This document shows, in pieces, positions 43,225-51,990 of a DNA stretch of 64,000 bases. The position numbers were made by a program, and so were the translations under genes. This DNA comes from Akkermansiaceae bacterium UBA7890 (GTDB lineage: Bacteria > Verrucomicrobiota > Verrucomicrobiia > Verrucomicrobiales > Akkermansiaceae), in contig DLRK01000102.1 in assembly GCA_002501065.1 (NCBI GenBank), positions 7,847 to 71,846 on the forward strand. Reading direction: 5' to 3'. The notes beneath the pieces were generated by a model. The model saw only the letters and a list, made by a program, of their open reading frames with translations. It did not search any database and was not told where the DNA came from. Within the stretch, counting starts at the first letter, position 1; each line of letters starts with the position of its first letter.

Positions 43225-44250
43225 TCATCGACTGTCGCTTCCAGTCGAATCTGATGGCCAGCCACTGGAGAGCACCACCTCCAGTTCCCCGGATTCTTCC
43301 TTGGCGGCAAATAACCCTTCTGCCTCGGGCACGGATTCCACCAGGCGCAGCCCCGCATCTCTGCCCAATACCAGGATCGCGGTGGCAAGCCCATCGGCAA
43401 CCGCACAATCCGGCGCGACGATGCTCACGCTGACCAGGGCATTATTCACGGTTCGGCCAGTGCGAGGATCAATGATGTGCGAATAATCCGTCCCATTGGC
43501 TTGGAAGAACTTTCGATGGGTTCCACTGGTCGCCATGGCTTGATCCTGGAGTTTCACGGTCGCAAGAAGATCTTCCGGTCCGCCACCAGGTGAGGGAATC
43601 CCGACTTCCCAGACCTTGCCCGACCGGGTGCCTTTGGCACGGATTTCCCCGCCGATGTTGATGAGGTAATGTTCGATTTGCGCCTGGTCCAGGATCCCGG
43701 CAATCACATCTACGGCATAACCCTTGGCCAGGGCGGAAAGATTCACGGCGCAGTCATTCTGCTTGCTGAGGGTTGCGGAGCGCGAATCCAGAACCAGGTT
43801 GCGCAAACCTGACTGGGTCATCGCCTGCTGAATTCTGCTGTCAACCGGAACCCGTTGGGAACGATTTACTCCAAAGCCCCACGCGTCGATCAAGGCTCCC
43901 ATGGTGGGGTCCAGGGCCCCTTCGGTTGTCCTTGAAAGCTGGCTCGCAAGATGGAGCAGTTCCACGAAGTGCTGTGAAATGGTCATCGAGAAGGGTCCCG
44001 GGGAGGCATTGAAGCGCGCCACCTCACTGCTGGGATTCCAGTTGGAAATCTGTCCCGTGATCTCCTCAAGCGCATCCTCGATTTTCTGTTTGATCACGAA
44101 AGGGTCGACCGGGCGACTGGCCTGATAGGTCACGGTGTAGCCAGTTCCCAGGGCGCTTCCTCTGATATGCTCCTCCGGCGTTCTGGAACAGCCTGCGTGA
44201 AACAGCAATCCTCCCAGCGGCAATATGGAAAGGTATCGGCGGATCTTCAT
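43225..44250 (-). CDS. apbE: FAD:protein FMN transferase (ApbE), lipoprotein
   Basis: 341 residues. Lipobox LLFHAGC with C21, so it is anchored on the outer face of the inner membrane. ApbE attaches FMN to Thr or Ser in FMN-binding domains of exported redox proteins (Nqr, Rnf, NosR and others). Conserved blocks are LDPTMGALIDAWGFG, NLSALAKGYAVD, YLINIGGEIRAKG and HIIDPRTGRTV, and TSGTHRKFF. The upstream gene, 19 bases away, is a DUF4405/DUF2271-like membrane protein, a frequent ApbE neighbour. No FMN-target motif of the SGAT type is visible in the neighbouring proteins, so its substrate is uncertain. Confidence 0.93.
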   Translation of the reverse strand: MKIRRYLSILPLGGLLFHAGCSRTPEEHIRGSALGTGYTVTYQASRPVDPFVIKQKIEDALEEITGQISNWNPSSEVARFNASPGPFSMTISQHFVELLHLASQLSRTTEGALDPTMGALIDAWGFGVNRSQRVPVDSRIQQAMTQSGLRNLVLDSRSATLSKQNDCAVNLSALAKGYAVDVIAGILDQAQIEHYLINIGGEIRAKGTRSGKVWEVGIPSPGGGPEDLLATVKLQDQAMATSGTHRKFFQANGTDYSHIIDPRTGRTVNNALVSVSIVAPDCAVADGLATAILVLGRDAGLRLVESVPEAEGLFAAKEESGELEVVLSSGWPSDSTGSDSR

Positions 44251-44269
44251 TTCCCGGTCCCCTGCCTGC

Positions 44270-45394
44270 CTACGGTTGCACCACCACTTTCACCAATGCC
44301 CGTTCGATCAATTGCCTGGCGGTCGTCAGATGCCTGCTGTCATAGTAGACATTTCCATCCATCTCAGAGGAACTGCCGCCGTGACCAACGAAGTCCAGCA
44401 GGTAGTAGGTCTGGCCTTCGGAAGGGGTGATCCGTGCGCTGTAGAGCACAGAGGGTTGGCCCAGACCAGGGTGCATGTGCCCCTTGCTGTCTTCCGCCTG
44501 GTCTGAATGATAAAAGTCATTCATGTCGTCAGGCACATTGACCTCCACATTAATGGTGAATGCCTGAGCCTCCATCCGGAGGTAATCGGAGACGGAAAAG
44601 TTGTGCTCGGGGGTGGCCGCGGAATAAGAATCCACCCTGCCCCTGGGGTCGACCCCGTTAACCAGGGTGTAGCTGTGCCTCCAGAGGGGGAGAATATCCA
44701 CCCGGCCCAATTCGTTTCCGCTCCATTTGATCCCTTCGGAAAAGGCGCTCTCCTGCGACACGAAAAAGGTTTCGATCATTGATCCCGAACTGCTTTCGGC
44801 CCAGATCGCAATTTGAGGACGTGCGCTATTGAAGAGACTGGTGAACCGCGAGGGAGACTGGAATGCGGACCCCCAGAGGATCTCCACCTGTAACAGCGCC
44901 TCCCCCTCGTCGAGACGACGCATTTCAAATCCATTCTCGATCTCGCGGGCTGCCGCAGGTTCCTCTGGCCGGAATATGATGGCCCTGTTCCTGGACTCAT
45001 GACTCTGACTCATCAACTGCCCAACCGGGGGCAGGTTCCAGAGTGCGGCCACCAGAATTCCGGCCCAGGCAGTGATGACTCCGCCAATCAGTTTCCATGG
45101 TCTCATCCGGCGGCCTTCCTGCGCATGAGCGGATTTTCCCAGCATCTGCATGAAATAATGACGCCGCGCGAACAGGTGCAACCCAACCAGAATCAACACA
45201 CAGAAACCGAAGACAATGTGCACCCGGGCGGTGATCAGATCGAACGGCTTGAAGAATCGCAACAACCCACTCGCCACCAGGGTGACAAAAAAGAACAACA
45301 GTGAGAAATTTACAAAATGGGACATGGCCAAGGCCGGACAACCCGGAGATGCCTGCCCCGGGGGTCGTCCGGATCGCTTCGGAACTCTCTTCAT
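44270..45394 (-). CDS. DUF4405/DUF2271-like membrane electron-transfer protein
   Basis: 374 residues. The N-terminal 130 residues hold three hydrophobic helices with paired histidines suited to haem b (FVNFSLLFFFVTLVASGLL, ARVHIVFGFCVLILVGLHLF, and a third around WKLIGGVITAWAGILVAALW), resembling DUF4405. The rest faces the periplasm and resembles DUF2271: RPQIAIWAESSSG and FTINVEVNVPDD. It is 19 bases before apbE on the same strand and starts directly after the FAD oxidoreductase. Families of this type co-occur with ApbE in flavin-based extracytosolic electron transfer. The fusion and the DUF2271 assignment are my reading and are moderately sure. Confidence 0.6.
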   Translation of the reverse strand: MKRVPKRSGRPPGQASPGCPALAMSHFVNFSLLFFFVTLVASGLLRFFKPFDLITARVHIVFGFCVLILVGLHLFARRHYFMQMLGKSAHAQEGRRMRPWKLIGGVITAWAGILVAALWNLPPVGQLMSQSHESRNRAIIFRPEEPAAAREIENGFEMRRLDEGEALLQVEILWGSAFQSPSRFTSLFNSARPQIAIWAESSSGSMIETFFVSQESAFSEGIKWSGNELGRVDILPLWRHSYTLVNGVDPRGRVDSYSAATPEHNFSVSDYLRMEAQAFTINVEVNVPDDMNDFYHSDQAEDSKGHMHPGLGQPSVLYSARITPSEGQTYYLLDFVGHGGSSSEMDGNVYYDSRHLTTARQLIERALVKVVVQP

Positions 45395-45397
45395 TTT

Positions 45398-47650
45398 CTA
45401 TCCGCCCACGACCTGGATATCCTTTCCCTTGAGAAAGGCGGCATGAGGGACCCCGTAATAGGGTCCGCTTTTGCCCTGGTGTCCTGGAATGACCACCTCC
45501 CCGGCCCCAAATGCTCTCTTATAGACCGTATCGTGATATTTGTCTGCCCACGTCAGCCGCAGACTCGTTTTCTCCCACTCCTGCGGAGGGGTGTATCCTC
45601 CGCGGTCATGCACGGTCAGGTAAACAACCGCGGGAGCACTGATCGCAAAGGTATAGGATATCCCCGGTTTGCCTGATGGCCCCCGCGAAACGGACACGCA
45701 AACATGATCGCTCAGTTCATCGGGTAGACTGGTGATCACCGCTTTGGGGCCTTCCTGGCCAAATCTATGGGCCTGCCCCGGTTTCCAGATCCTGACGATG
45801 CTCTCTTTCGGATCCTCCAAGGTATACCCGCACAGTTCGCGTAACTCCGTGATGTGTTCTTTTCCAATGATTCGCGGCCTGACACCATGTTTCTTGCACA
45901 GGGCCGCAGCGTAACCGGTGGCCGCCCCCATCTGCCCGCAGGTATTCATTACCCGGGGTCCGCCCAATCCGACATGGGTGCAACTGAAGCAGCGTCCGGC
46001 CATCATCAGGTTCCCGACGTTCACCGAATAGAGCGAGCGGAAGGGAAGAAAATAGAAGTGGTTGGCTGGTTTCTGAAAAAGTGCCTTTGAGATAAAGTCC
46101 TTCGAATCACCCTTCAGTTTTGTCTGATAGTGCACGTCAATATCGCGTTTCTCGGTCACGACCGTATCCGGAAACTCTACCGAATCACGGGCATCGACCC
46201 CGGTAAAGAGGTGATCTCCAATCAGACGCCGTGACTCTCTCTTGCCTCCGTTAAACGAAACCCATTTCAGTTTCAGGTTTCCGTATTTGGGCTGCCTTAT
46301 GGTGTTGGCGTAGGTTCCGTAAATTGCGCGGAACATGTGGTCCCGGATGCTCTCCGCATCGTCAATCTGGTTCAAGTCATTATCGGAGTACTCCCAGTAC
46401 CACTCCCCGCCATGAGGCGAGGTGTGCGCCTTGGACACCGGCGCGGCCCAGGGCACATCAGGAAAGGGCACCCGGCGATCAGTCTTCTCCACATTCCAGA
46501 GCACGCTGGTGCCCATCACCCTGTTGTCGGGTTCTTCAGGACTCCAGAGATCTCCGTGCATCTCCCATCCTTCATTGTATCTCTGCCTGGACTCGCGACC
46601 ATAGGTCGATTTCGCACCAGCCATTTCCCCCATCCAGCCATCACCCGTACAGTCGATATAGACGGGTGCTCTGAACTGGTGGATAGCGCCCGTTTCAATC
46701 GCACATGAAAGAACCGATTTAATCGTGCCCGGCCCGACCTCGACATCAATCAGGGTGTGCAGGAGAAACTGTCGGACCCCCTTGGCCCCGGCCATGTTCA
46801 CTCTGCGCTTCTCCTGGTCCTTCAGCGCTCTGGCAGACCCGTTCGGGTAGTGCTCAGTGTCAATCTTGCTCAGAATATGACCTGCCCGTCCGTGAATCCC
46901 GAGGGTATGCACCCGGATTTCAGAGCTGGCGTTTCCCCCCAGTAAGGGACGGTTGTGAATGAGAGCCACTTCAAGGCCCTGGGATTCCGCTGCCAGGGCT
47001 GCAGCGCATCCCGTGATGCCACCGCCGGCAATCACCACATCAAAGTCATGCACCTCCACCGGGTCGCCGGAGACTCCAAGCTGATTCATCCGCCATTCCA
47101 ATAGTGCCGGCCCATCAGCAGGCGGCTCATCAGCCTCATCCTGCGAAAAGTAGATGGCCGAACAACGTCCCTCAAAGCCGGTCAAATCCCTGAGTTTCAG
47201 CTGGATCTTCTCATCAACCACATCAATCACGCCTCCGGATTGCCATCCCCAGCCTTGCCTTGTGCCAAACACCTCCGGCAATTCCCTGCCATTGATCACC
47301 ACCTTGAAACGGCCCGGGGCCTCCCAGTCACCCGGACACCAGTCCTTGGCATGCACCCAGACATGATACCTTCCCCTCGCGGGAAGCGTAACCGCAGTCG
47401 CCGCATCAGCAACCGGATGGCCCATCCCATGGGCAAGGAGATAACTGAACCCGAGCACATTGTGAAACTGGGTATCGAGTTTCCATCCTCCCCGGTTGGC
47501 AAGGTGTGCCATCTCCACCAGGTGAGAGGTGGCCGAATTGTTCCCTCTGGCCAGGACTGCATGGCTCCCAGGCAGGGAAAGCGATGCTCCGCCCATTAGT
47601 CCAACAAAACGGCGGCGACTGATCTCGGCCTGTGTGAATTCCTTGCTCAT
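45398..47650 (-). CDS. Tat-exported FAD-dependent oxidoreductase (FAD_oxidored type)
   Basis: 750 residues. Twin-arginine signal ISRRRFVGLMGG. Residues 40-180 form a beta-rich domain (GGWKLDTQFHNVLGFSY, GRYHVWVHAKDWCPGDW) that may bind carbohydrate. The FAD domain follows, with DVVIAGGGITGCAAALAAES near 203 and IDCTGDGWMGE further on. The C-terminal part has a beta-sandwich. Related proteins in PVC bacteria are thought to act on sugars, but the substrate is unknown. Its stop is three bases from the next gene's start (DUF4405-like), so the redox genes appear co-transcribed. The gap upstream (47651-47971) is described separately. Confidence 0.82.
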   Translation of the reverse strand: MSKEFTQAEISRRRFVGLMGGASLSLPGSHAVLARGNNSATSHLVEMAHLANRGGWKLDTQFHNVLGFSYLLAHGMGHPVADAATAVTLPARGRYHVWVHAKDWCPGDWEAPGRFKVVINGRELPEVFGTRQGWGWQSGGVIDVVDEKIQLKLRDLTGFEGRCSAIYFSQDEADEPPADGPALLEWRMNQLGVSGDPVEVHDFDVVIAGGGITGCAAALAAESQGLEVALIHNRPLLGGNASSEIRVHTLGIHGRAGHILSKIDTEHYPNGSARALKDQEKRRVNMAGAKGVRQFLLHTLIDVEVGPGTIKSVLSCAIETGAIHQFRAPVYIDCTGDGWMGEMAGAKSTYGRESRQRYNEGWEMHGDLWSPEEPDNRVMGTSVLWNVEKTDRRVPFPDVPWAAPVSKAHTSPHGGEWYWEYSDNDLNQIDDAESIRDHMFRAIYGTYANTIRQPKYGNLKLKWVSFNGGKRESRRLIGDHLFTGVDARDSVEFPDTVVTEKRDIDVHYQTKLKGDSKDFISKALFQKPANHFYFLPFRSLYSVNVGNLMMAGRCFSCTHVGLGGPRVMNTCGQMGAATGYAAALCKKHGVRPRIIGKEHITELRELCGYTLEDPKESIVRIWKPGQAHRFGQEGPKAVITSLPDELSDHVCVSVSRGPSGKPGISYTFAISAPAVVYLTVHDRGGYTPPQEWEKTSLRLTWADKYHDTVYKRAFGAGEVVIPGHQGKSGPYYGVPHAAFLKGKDIQVVGG

Positions 47651-47971
47651 GGCGTCTTTCCTAATGGTTCATGGGGCAGCAGGTCATTTCAGATGTCAAA
47701 GCCTCCAGACTCATTTAGATCGTTCCTGTCTGTTACAAGAAAAGAAAACTGTCTCTGAAAAGTCCATTTTTCTGATTTTCTGCCGCAAAACTGCATCTAT
47801 CGCAAGGATCGAGCTTATCAAAAACAGTAAGGCCCTCGCTGACACCCGAAAACCTGGACCCGTTGATCTTGCTGTTCTCATTTCTCCCCTTCCTGGACTG
47901 TGCCCTGCTGTCCTGGCGCATTGGCGCTCCTGATTCGGCACAGAAAGGGTGCTAAACCGGAGAGCCTCGCT
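47651..47971. other. Intergenic region with no recognised feature
   Basis: Between the DUF1552 stop and the FAD oxidoreductase start, both on the minus strand. It is more AT-rich around 47735-47830 and probably contains the oxidoreductase promoter. Short frames on both strands lack coding character. A five-base hairpin overlapping the DUF1552 stop codon (47964-47979) is too weak to call a terminator. Confidence 0.4.
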
Positions 47972-49369
47972 TCAGGCTGTCAATTGCGGGATGGTGCCCG
48001 TGCTGTCGGCAAAGCGTTCCGTTCTTAATCCCATCGCCTGCGCCTGGGTCAACCAGAGGTTGGCCAGCGGCATGCCGCCCTCACCTTTCGGATGCGGTCC
48101 CCCCTCCTTGGGCACCGGTCCGGAGTTGGCGGAAAGGTTGATGTGTTTGCCGGTCACGAGTCTGCCTCCACCGGACCCTGCCACGATAATCGGCAAGGCA
48201 CTGTACTGGTGGGTGGCCCCATCCCCCAGGCCGGAACCGTAGGTGAAGATCGTGTTGTCCAGCAGTGAAGTGCCGTTGGCCTCCCTGATGTTGTCCATCT
48301 TGTTCAGCAGATAGGCAAACTGCTCCATGTAGAAGTGGTCGACCTTCAGCAGGTCATCAAGGTATTTGCCCTGGTTATGGGACATCCCGTGGTGACTGCG
48401 TGGTTTTTCAAAGAGGCTCTCGAACAGGTAGGGCGTGTCCCAGCGCTCGGGACCGACCATGAAAGTGGCGACATTCGTCAGACCGGTCTGCAGGGCCACC
48501 ACCATCAGGTCACCCATCAGGCGGATGTATTCACCCCTCGGCAAAAGGGCCTCCGCCGGTTCTTCGATCCTGACCTCTGCTAACTGCTCTCTCATCTCCT
48601 CGTGTTTCTCCATCTGCTCCTCAATGGTGCGGATGGAGTCAAAATACTCGTTGAACTTCTGCTGATCACTGTAGCCAAGCCGACGCCTGAGTGAACGGGC
48701 GTCCTCCAGCACAAGGTTGGTGATATTGCGGTAAGCGTTGATCTCCTTTGTGCCAAACAGGCGACGGTATGCCTTGCGCGGGTCACGCAGGGAGGGCGCC
48801 ACGTGTCCGGTGCCATACCATGAGATATTATCAAAATACATGGACTCCTTGTTATCCTTGTGGCTGTTGCAGCTGAATTCCAGCGTGCGAAACGGTGTGC
48901 CCCTCCCGATGGCATCGGCGACAATGTGATCCAGGCTGCGGGAAAGCGGATACGGCGACTGGGTCACTGAGAAGGCACTGGCACTGGTCAGGAAACACGA
49001 GGCGCACTGCGCATGCACATCCGTGCCCGGCTGGAAGGTCCGGTCCATCCCGGTGATCAGGGAAACCTTCTCCCTCATCTCCTCCAGAGGCTTCAGGGTG
49101 GGCGTCAACTCGAGCGGGTGACTTCCCACCGGGACCTGCCTGACTCCCTCCGTCATCTGCTTGCGGCTGCCCGTAAATTTCGGGATCCCTGCTTTCGCCT
49201 CACCGGGAAAGAAACCGCGGCGCACCACCCCGATTGGCACATAAAACCACGCCGCGCGCCTGGCGGGCTCTGCGGCGGCAACCTCTTTGCCGAAGCTTTC
49301 CAGCGATGGCAGTGCCAGAGTGGTTCCACCCATGCCGCGCAGGAAGGATCGTCTGGAGGTATGCATCAT
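47972..49369 (-). CDS. DUF1552 protein, Tat-exported
   Basis: 465 residues with a twin-arginine signal (TSRRSFLRGMGGTTLALPS). The body follows the DUF1552 pattern of Planctomycetes and Verrucomicrobia: WFYVPIGVVRRGFFPGE, LITGMDRTFQPG, AQCASCFLTS and ISWYGTG, ending with GGRLVTGKHINLSAN. These proteins are paired with DUF1592 cytochromes, and this one overlaps the upstream gene by four bases. Function of the pair is not established; a periplasmic role in redox or polymer breakdown is assumed. Confidence 0.88.
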   Translation of the reverse strand: MMHTSRRSFLRGMGGTTLALPSLESFGKEVAAAEPARRAAWFYVPIGVVRRGFFPGEAKAGIPKFTGSRKQMTEGVRQVPVGSHPLELTPTLKPLEEMREKVSLITGMDRTFQPGTDVHAQCASCFLTSASAFSVTQSPYPLSRSLDHIVADAIGRGTPFRTLEFSCNSHKDNKESMYFDNISWYGTGHVAPSLRDPRKAYRRLFGTKEINAYRNITNLVLEDARSLRRRLGYSDQQKFNEYFDSIRTIEEQMEKHEEMREQLAEVRIEEPAEALLPRGEYIRLMGDLMVVALQTGLTNVATFMVGPERWDTPYLFESLFEKPRSHHGMSHNQGKYLDDLLKVDHFYMEQFAYLLNKMDNIREANGTSLLDNTIFTYGSGLGDGATHQYSALPIIVAGSGGGRLVTGKHINLSANSGPVPKEGGPHPKGEGGMPLANLWLTQAQAMGLRTERFADSTGTIPQLTA

Positions 49370-51480
49370 TGCTCCCCCTTTATAGCAGGCTTTGATCCGC
49401 TGAATGAGGACGTTTTTCGCGAAATGCCGCGTGGTCGGCTTACAAATGGCCCACTTTGCGCCACTCCGTTAATCAAGGTCCTGATGCTGTAATTTGCGTC
49501 GGCAACCTGCGAAACCAGCGCATCGAGGGCGGAAGAATCCGCAGGAGTGATCTCACGTCCCAGGGCAAAGGAAAGCAGGTGCTCGGCAAAAGCACGGGTG
49601 AATCTGTCTTTCTCCGCCATGATTGCCTGCTTGAACTCCACTACGTTGCCGAACCTGTGTTTCCGGAAAAGGATTCCCGAGGAATCCACCTCACGGCCGT
49701 TCTCATAGCGATCGCGCCAGCGTCCAACGGGATCAAAATTCTCAAACGCAAAACCAAGAGGATCAAGTTGCTCATGACAGCCGGCGCAATCCGCGCGCTC
49801 GCGGTGGGCAGCAAAACGCTCGCGCAGAGTCAGGTCCTTCACTGCTGCTTCATCCTTCCTGCCAAGGGGCGGCGCATCAGCGGGCGGAGGATCGGGGGGA
49901 TCATTAAAAATCACCCCGGCTATCCACGCCCCCCGCGTGATCGGCTTCGTTTCGTTCGGAGCGGAGGTCATCGTCATCACTGCCGCCGTGGTGATCATTC
50001 CGCCCTGACGCTGGTCGGACACCGGTTGACGCTTGAAGTGCAGGGTCACGGGCCCACCAAGGCCTCCCTTTGTCTCTTCCCCGTACCACTTGCGCAGGCG
50101 TGGTGTCCTGTAGGTGTAATCAGAGTCAATGAAATCAAGAATGGAGCGGTTTTCGATGAGCACCGTCTCAAAGAGCAGCAAGGGCTCCATCATCATGTCC
50201 ATGCTGGTGCGGTAATTGGGAGGGGCGTAATAAAAATCCCGGTAGATCTTCTCATCCGGAACCGATGAGATAATGCGCTCCAGTTGCAGCCACTGGGCAG
50301 GGAAGCTGTCACAGAAGCGCTTGACCCTGCGGTCCAGCAACATGCGGTTGACCTGTTCCTCCAGCACCTTCGGATCCACCAGTTCACCACTGCCGGCCAA
50401 CTGCAGGAGTTTGTCATCCGGAATGCTACCCCACAGGAAGAACGACAGGCGGGAAGCCAGACCATAACCGTCAAGTAACTCGATTTCCCCGCCAGCGGCA
50501 GGCGTATCGTAAAGATAAAGGAACTGCGGTGAAGCCAGCACTGCCGAAACCGCTTCCTTCATCGCCTCGGTGAATGGTTTGCCGGACTTGATCTGCCCGG
50601 TCACGTGGTCGGTATAGCGGTCGAGCAACTCCTTCTCTGCCGGTCGGCGGAAGGCCCTGCCCAGGAAAATCCCCAAGCGCTTGCGCACCTCGTCATTCAG
50701 CTGCATCTCCTTTCCGGGAGGAGCAAAAAACTCCTGCCAGATACCCACGGTGCGCTTGTCGAAGTTCGGACTCTGCACGATGCGGCGGCTAAGCTTCAAA
50801 AAGGCCTCCATCAGTATGGGCGAGAGCGACAGGTGATCACCACGGTTATCAAAACCATTCTCCGCGCGAAGATCCTGGGGAAAGGGTCCCACGCCCGCAA
50901 GGCGGGGTTCGATAAGCGCAGATTTTCCCAGTTGACGGCTGCTCACCTCAAGAGCACTCGGCATTTTGCCGGTTTCCGGGCGGAAATATCCCGAGCGATC
51001 CCGCATCATTTTTTCCGGCAGAGGAAAAACGACAACCTTCAGCTTCAGCAGGTCCGCAACCGCATTATTGTACTGGAATCGATTCATCCTGCGGATGGGG
51101 ATGGAGGCATACCCCTTTTCCGCAGTGGCCCCGGCATGAAGCAACCTGCGCAGTTCCGTTACCAGTTGATTGCGCACTCCGGGTTCAAGCTCCGGCTCCT
51201 TCTCCGGAGGCATCTCGCGCGCATCCAGCGCATCAATAATCGTCTCAAGTCGTTCAAGGTCGGAGGCCAGGTCGCCGGACTTTTCGATCTTCAGCAGGTT
51301 CATCTTGCCCTTCACCTTGCCGTCCTGGCCATGGCACTTGACACAGTTTTTCCTGAAAACTGGTTGCAGCAGATCGGCAAACACCCCGGAATCCGTCGCT
51401 GCCAGGCAGGCCGGATGCCAGATCGCGAGCGACAGGATCCACCGAAAGTACTGCTGCCGATTCATCATGCGATGACGCAT
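49366..51480 (-). CDS. Planctomycete-type cytochrome c protein (DUF1587/1595/1592/1588/1585)
   Basis: 704 residues from the ATG at 51480 (AGGTGA upstream; a TTG at 51507 is also possible). After the signal (YFRWILSLAIWHPACLA) comes a PSCyt1 haem domain with C-x2-C-H (CVKCHGQDG), then PSD3 (RRMNRFQYNNAV), PSD5 (GRAFRRPAEKELLDRY), PSD4 (YGLASRLSFFLWG), PSCyt3 with a second haem motif (CAGCHEQLDPLG) and PSD2 (FAEHLLSFALGREIT). This five-domain order is a hallmark of Planctomycetes and Verrucomicrobia. It overlaps the DUF1552 gene by four bases, indicating a two-gene operon. Confidence 0.9.
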   Translation of the reverse strand: MRHRMMNRQQYFRWILSLAIWHPACLAATDSGVFADLLQPVFRKNCVKCHGQDGKVKGKMNLLKIEKSGDLASDLERLETIIDALDAREMPPEKEPELEPGVRNQLVTELRRLLHAGATAEKGYASIPIRRMNRFQYNNAVADLLKLKVVVFPLPEKMMRDRSGYFRPETGKMPSALEVSSRQLGKSALIEPRLAGVGPFPQDLRAENGFDNRGDHLSLSPILMEAFLKLSRRIVQSPNFDKRTVGIWQEFFAPPGKEMQLNDEVRKRLGIFLGRAFRRPAEKELLDRYTDHVTGQIKSGKPFTEAMKEAVSAVLASPQFLYLYDTPAAGGEIELLDGYGLASRLSFFLWGSIPDDKLLQLAGSGELVDPKVLEEQVNRMLLDRRVKRFCDSFPAQWLQLERIISSVPDEKIYRDFYYAPPNYRTSMDMMMEPLLLFETVLIENRSILDFIDSDYTYRTPRLRKWYGEETKGGLGGPVTLHFKRQPVSDQRQGGMITTAAVMTMTSAPNETKPITRGAWIAGVIFNDPPDPPPADAPPLGRKDEAAVKDLTLRERFAAHRERADCAGCHEQLDPLGFAFENFDPVGRWRDRYENGREVDSSGILFRKHRFGNVVEFKQAIMAEKDRFTRAFAEHLLSFALGREITPADSSALDALVSQVADANYSIRTLINGVAQSGPFVSRPRGISRKTSSFSGSKPAIKGEQ

Positions 51481-51644
51481 GCTCTCACCTGGGATGGGTC
51501 TCTTCAACCGGTTAGGGGTAAAATTCGACTCCCACCGGGTGAGGTGGAATCAAGGCGCCGAGGTTCGACCGGGTGGCGTCCCATGACCCATCACGCCCCC
51601 TGCAAATTCATTGCAGCTGTTCTGCTGTCTGGTTTCGCTGCACG

Positions 51645-51689
51645 AAAAAGCGGATTGCCTGGTCCTCCGAAAGAACCAGCAATCCGCTT
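51645..51689 (-). terminator. Strong intrinsic terminator of the small Cys-rich lipoprotein gene
   Basis: On the minus strand AAGCGGATTGC pairs perfectly with GCAATCCGCTT; the stem continues for four pairs after a one-base bulge, has a loop of about eleven bases, and is followed by TTTTT. Arms are at 51648-51658 and 51679-51689. It lies about 70 bases after the stop of the 44-codon gene at 51759, which supports that gene being transcribed on its own. Confidence 0.85.
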
Positions 51690-51758
51690 GCTGAAACAGG
51701 TTGTTGTGGGCGGCGACTCCGGCGAAAAGCCGTTGCAGTCGGCTTGCGATCAACCCTT

Positions 51759-51893
51759 CTACTTGGAGCACTCTACGCTTTTGCAGCACGCGCCACCGGA
51801 TCCGCAACACTCCGAGGTCGCGCAAGAACTGAATGAAAAGGCGACCATGGCGGCGGCTCCAGCAAGGACTAGGACTTTTGCAATACGATTCAT
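51759..51893 (-). CDS. 44-residue Cys-rich lipoprotein
   Basis: The ATG at 51893 begins a textbook lipoprotein signal (MNRIAKVLVLAGAAAMVAFS, then FSSC with C24 as lipidation site). The mature peptide is only 21 residues and has six cysteines counting the lipidated one: C24, CC at 29-30, CC at 36-37 and C42. The CC pairs suggest metal binding or disulfide cross-linking at the membrane surface. A strong terminator follows, so it seems a genuine monocistronic small gene. I recognise no named family. Confidence 0.75.
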   Translation of the reverse strand: MNRIAKVLVLAGAAAMVAFSFSSCATSECCGSGGACCKSVECSK

Positions 51894-51990
51894 AACGAAA
51901 GAGATCATAGCCAGATCTGGACTCCTGTGCAATTGGAATTCCTCCGGATACGGAACAAGTGATCCGGTTGAATGATCCTCCAATCCGTTG

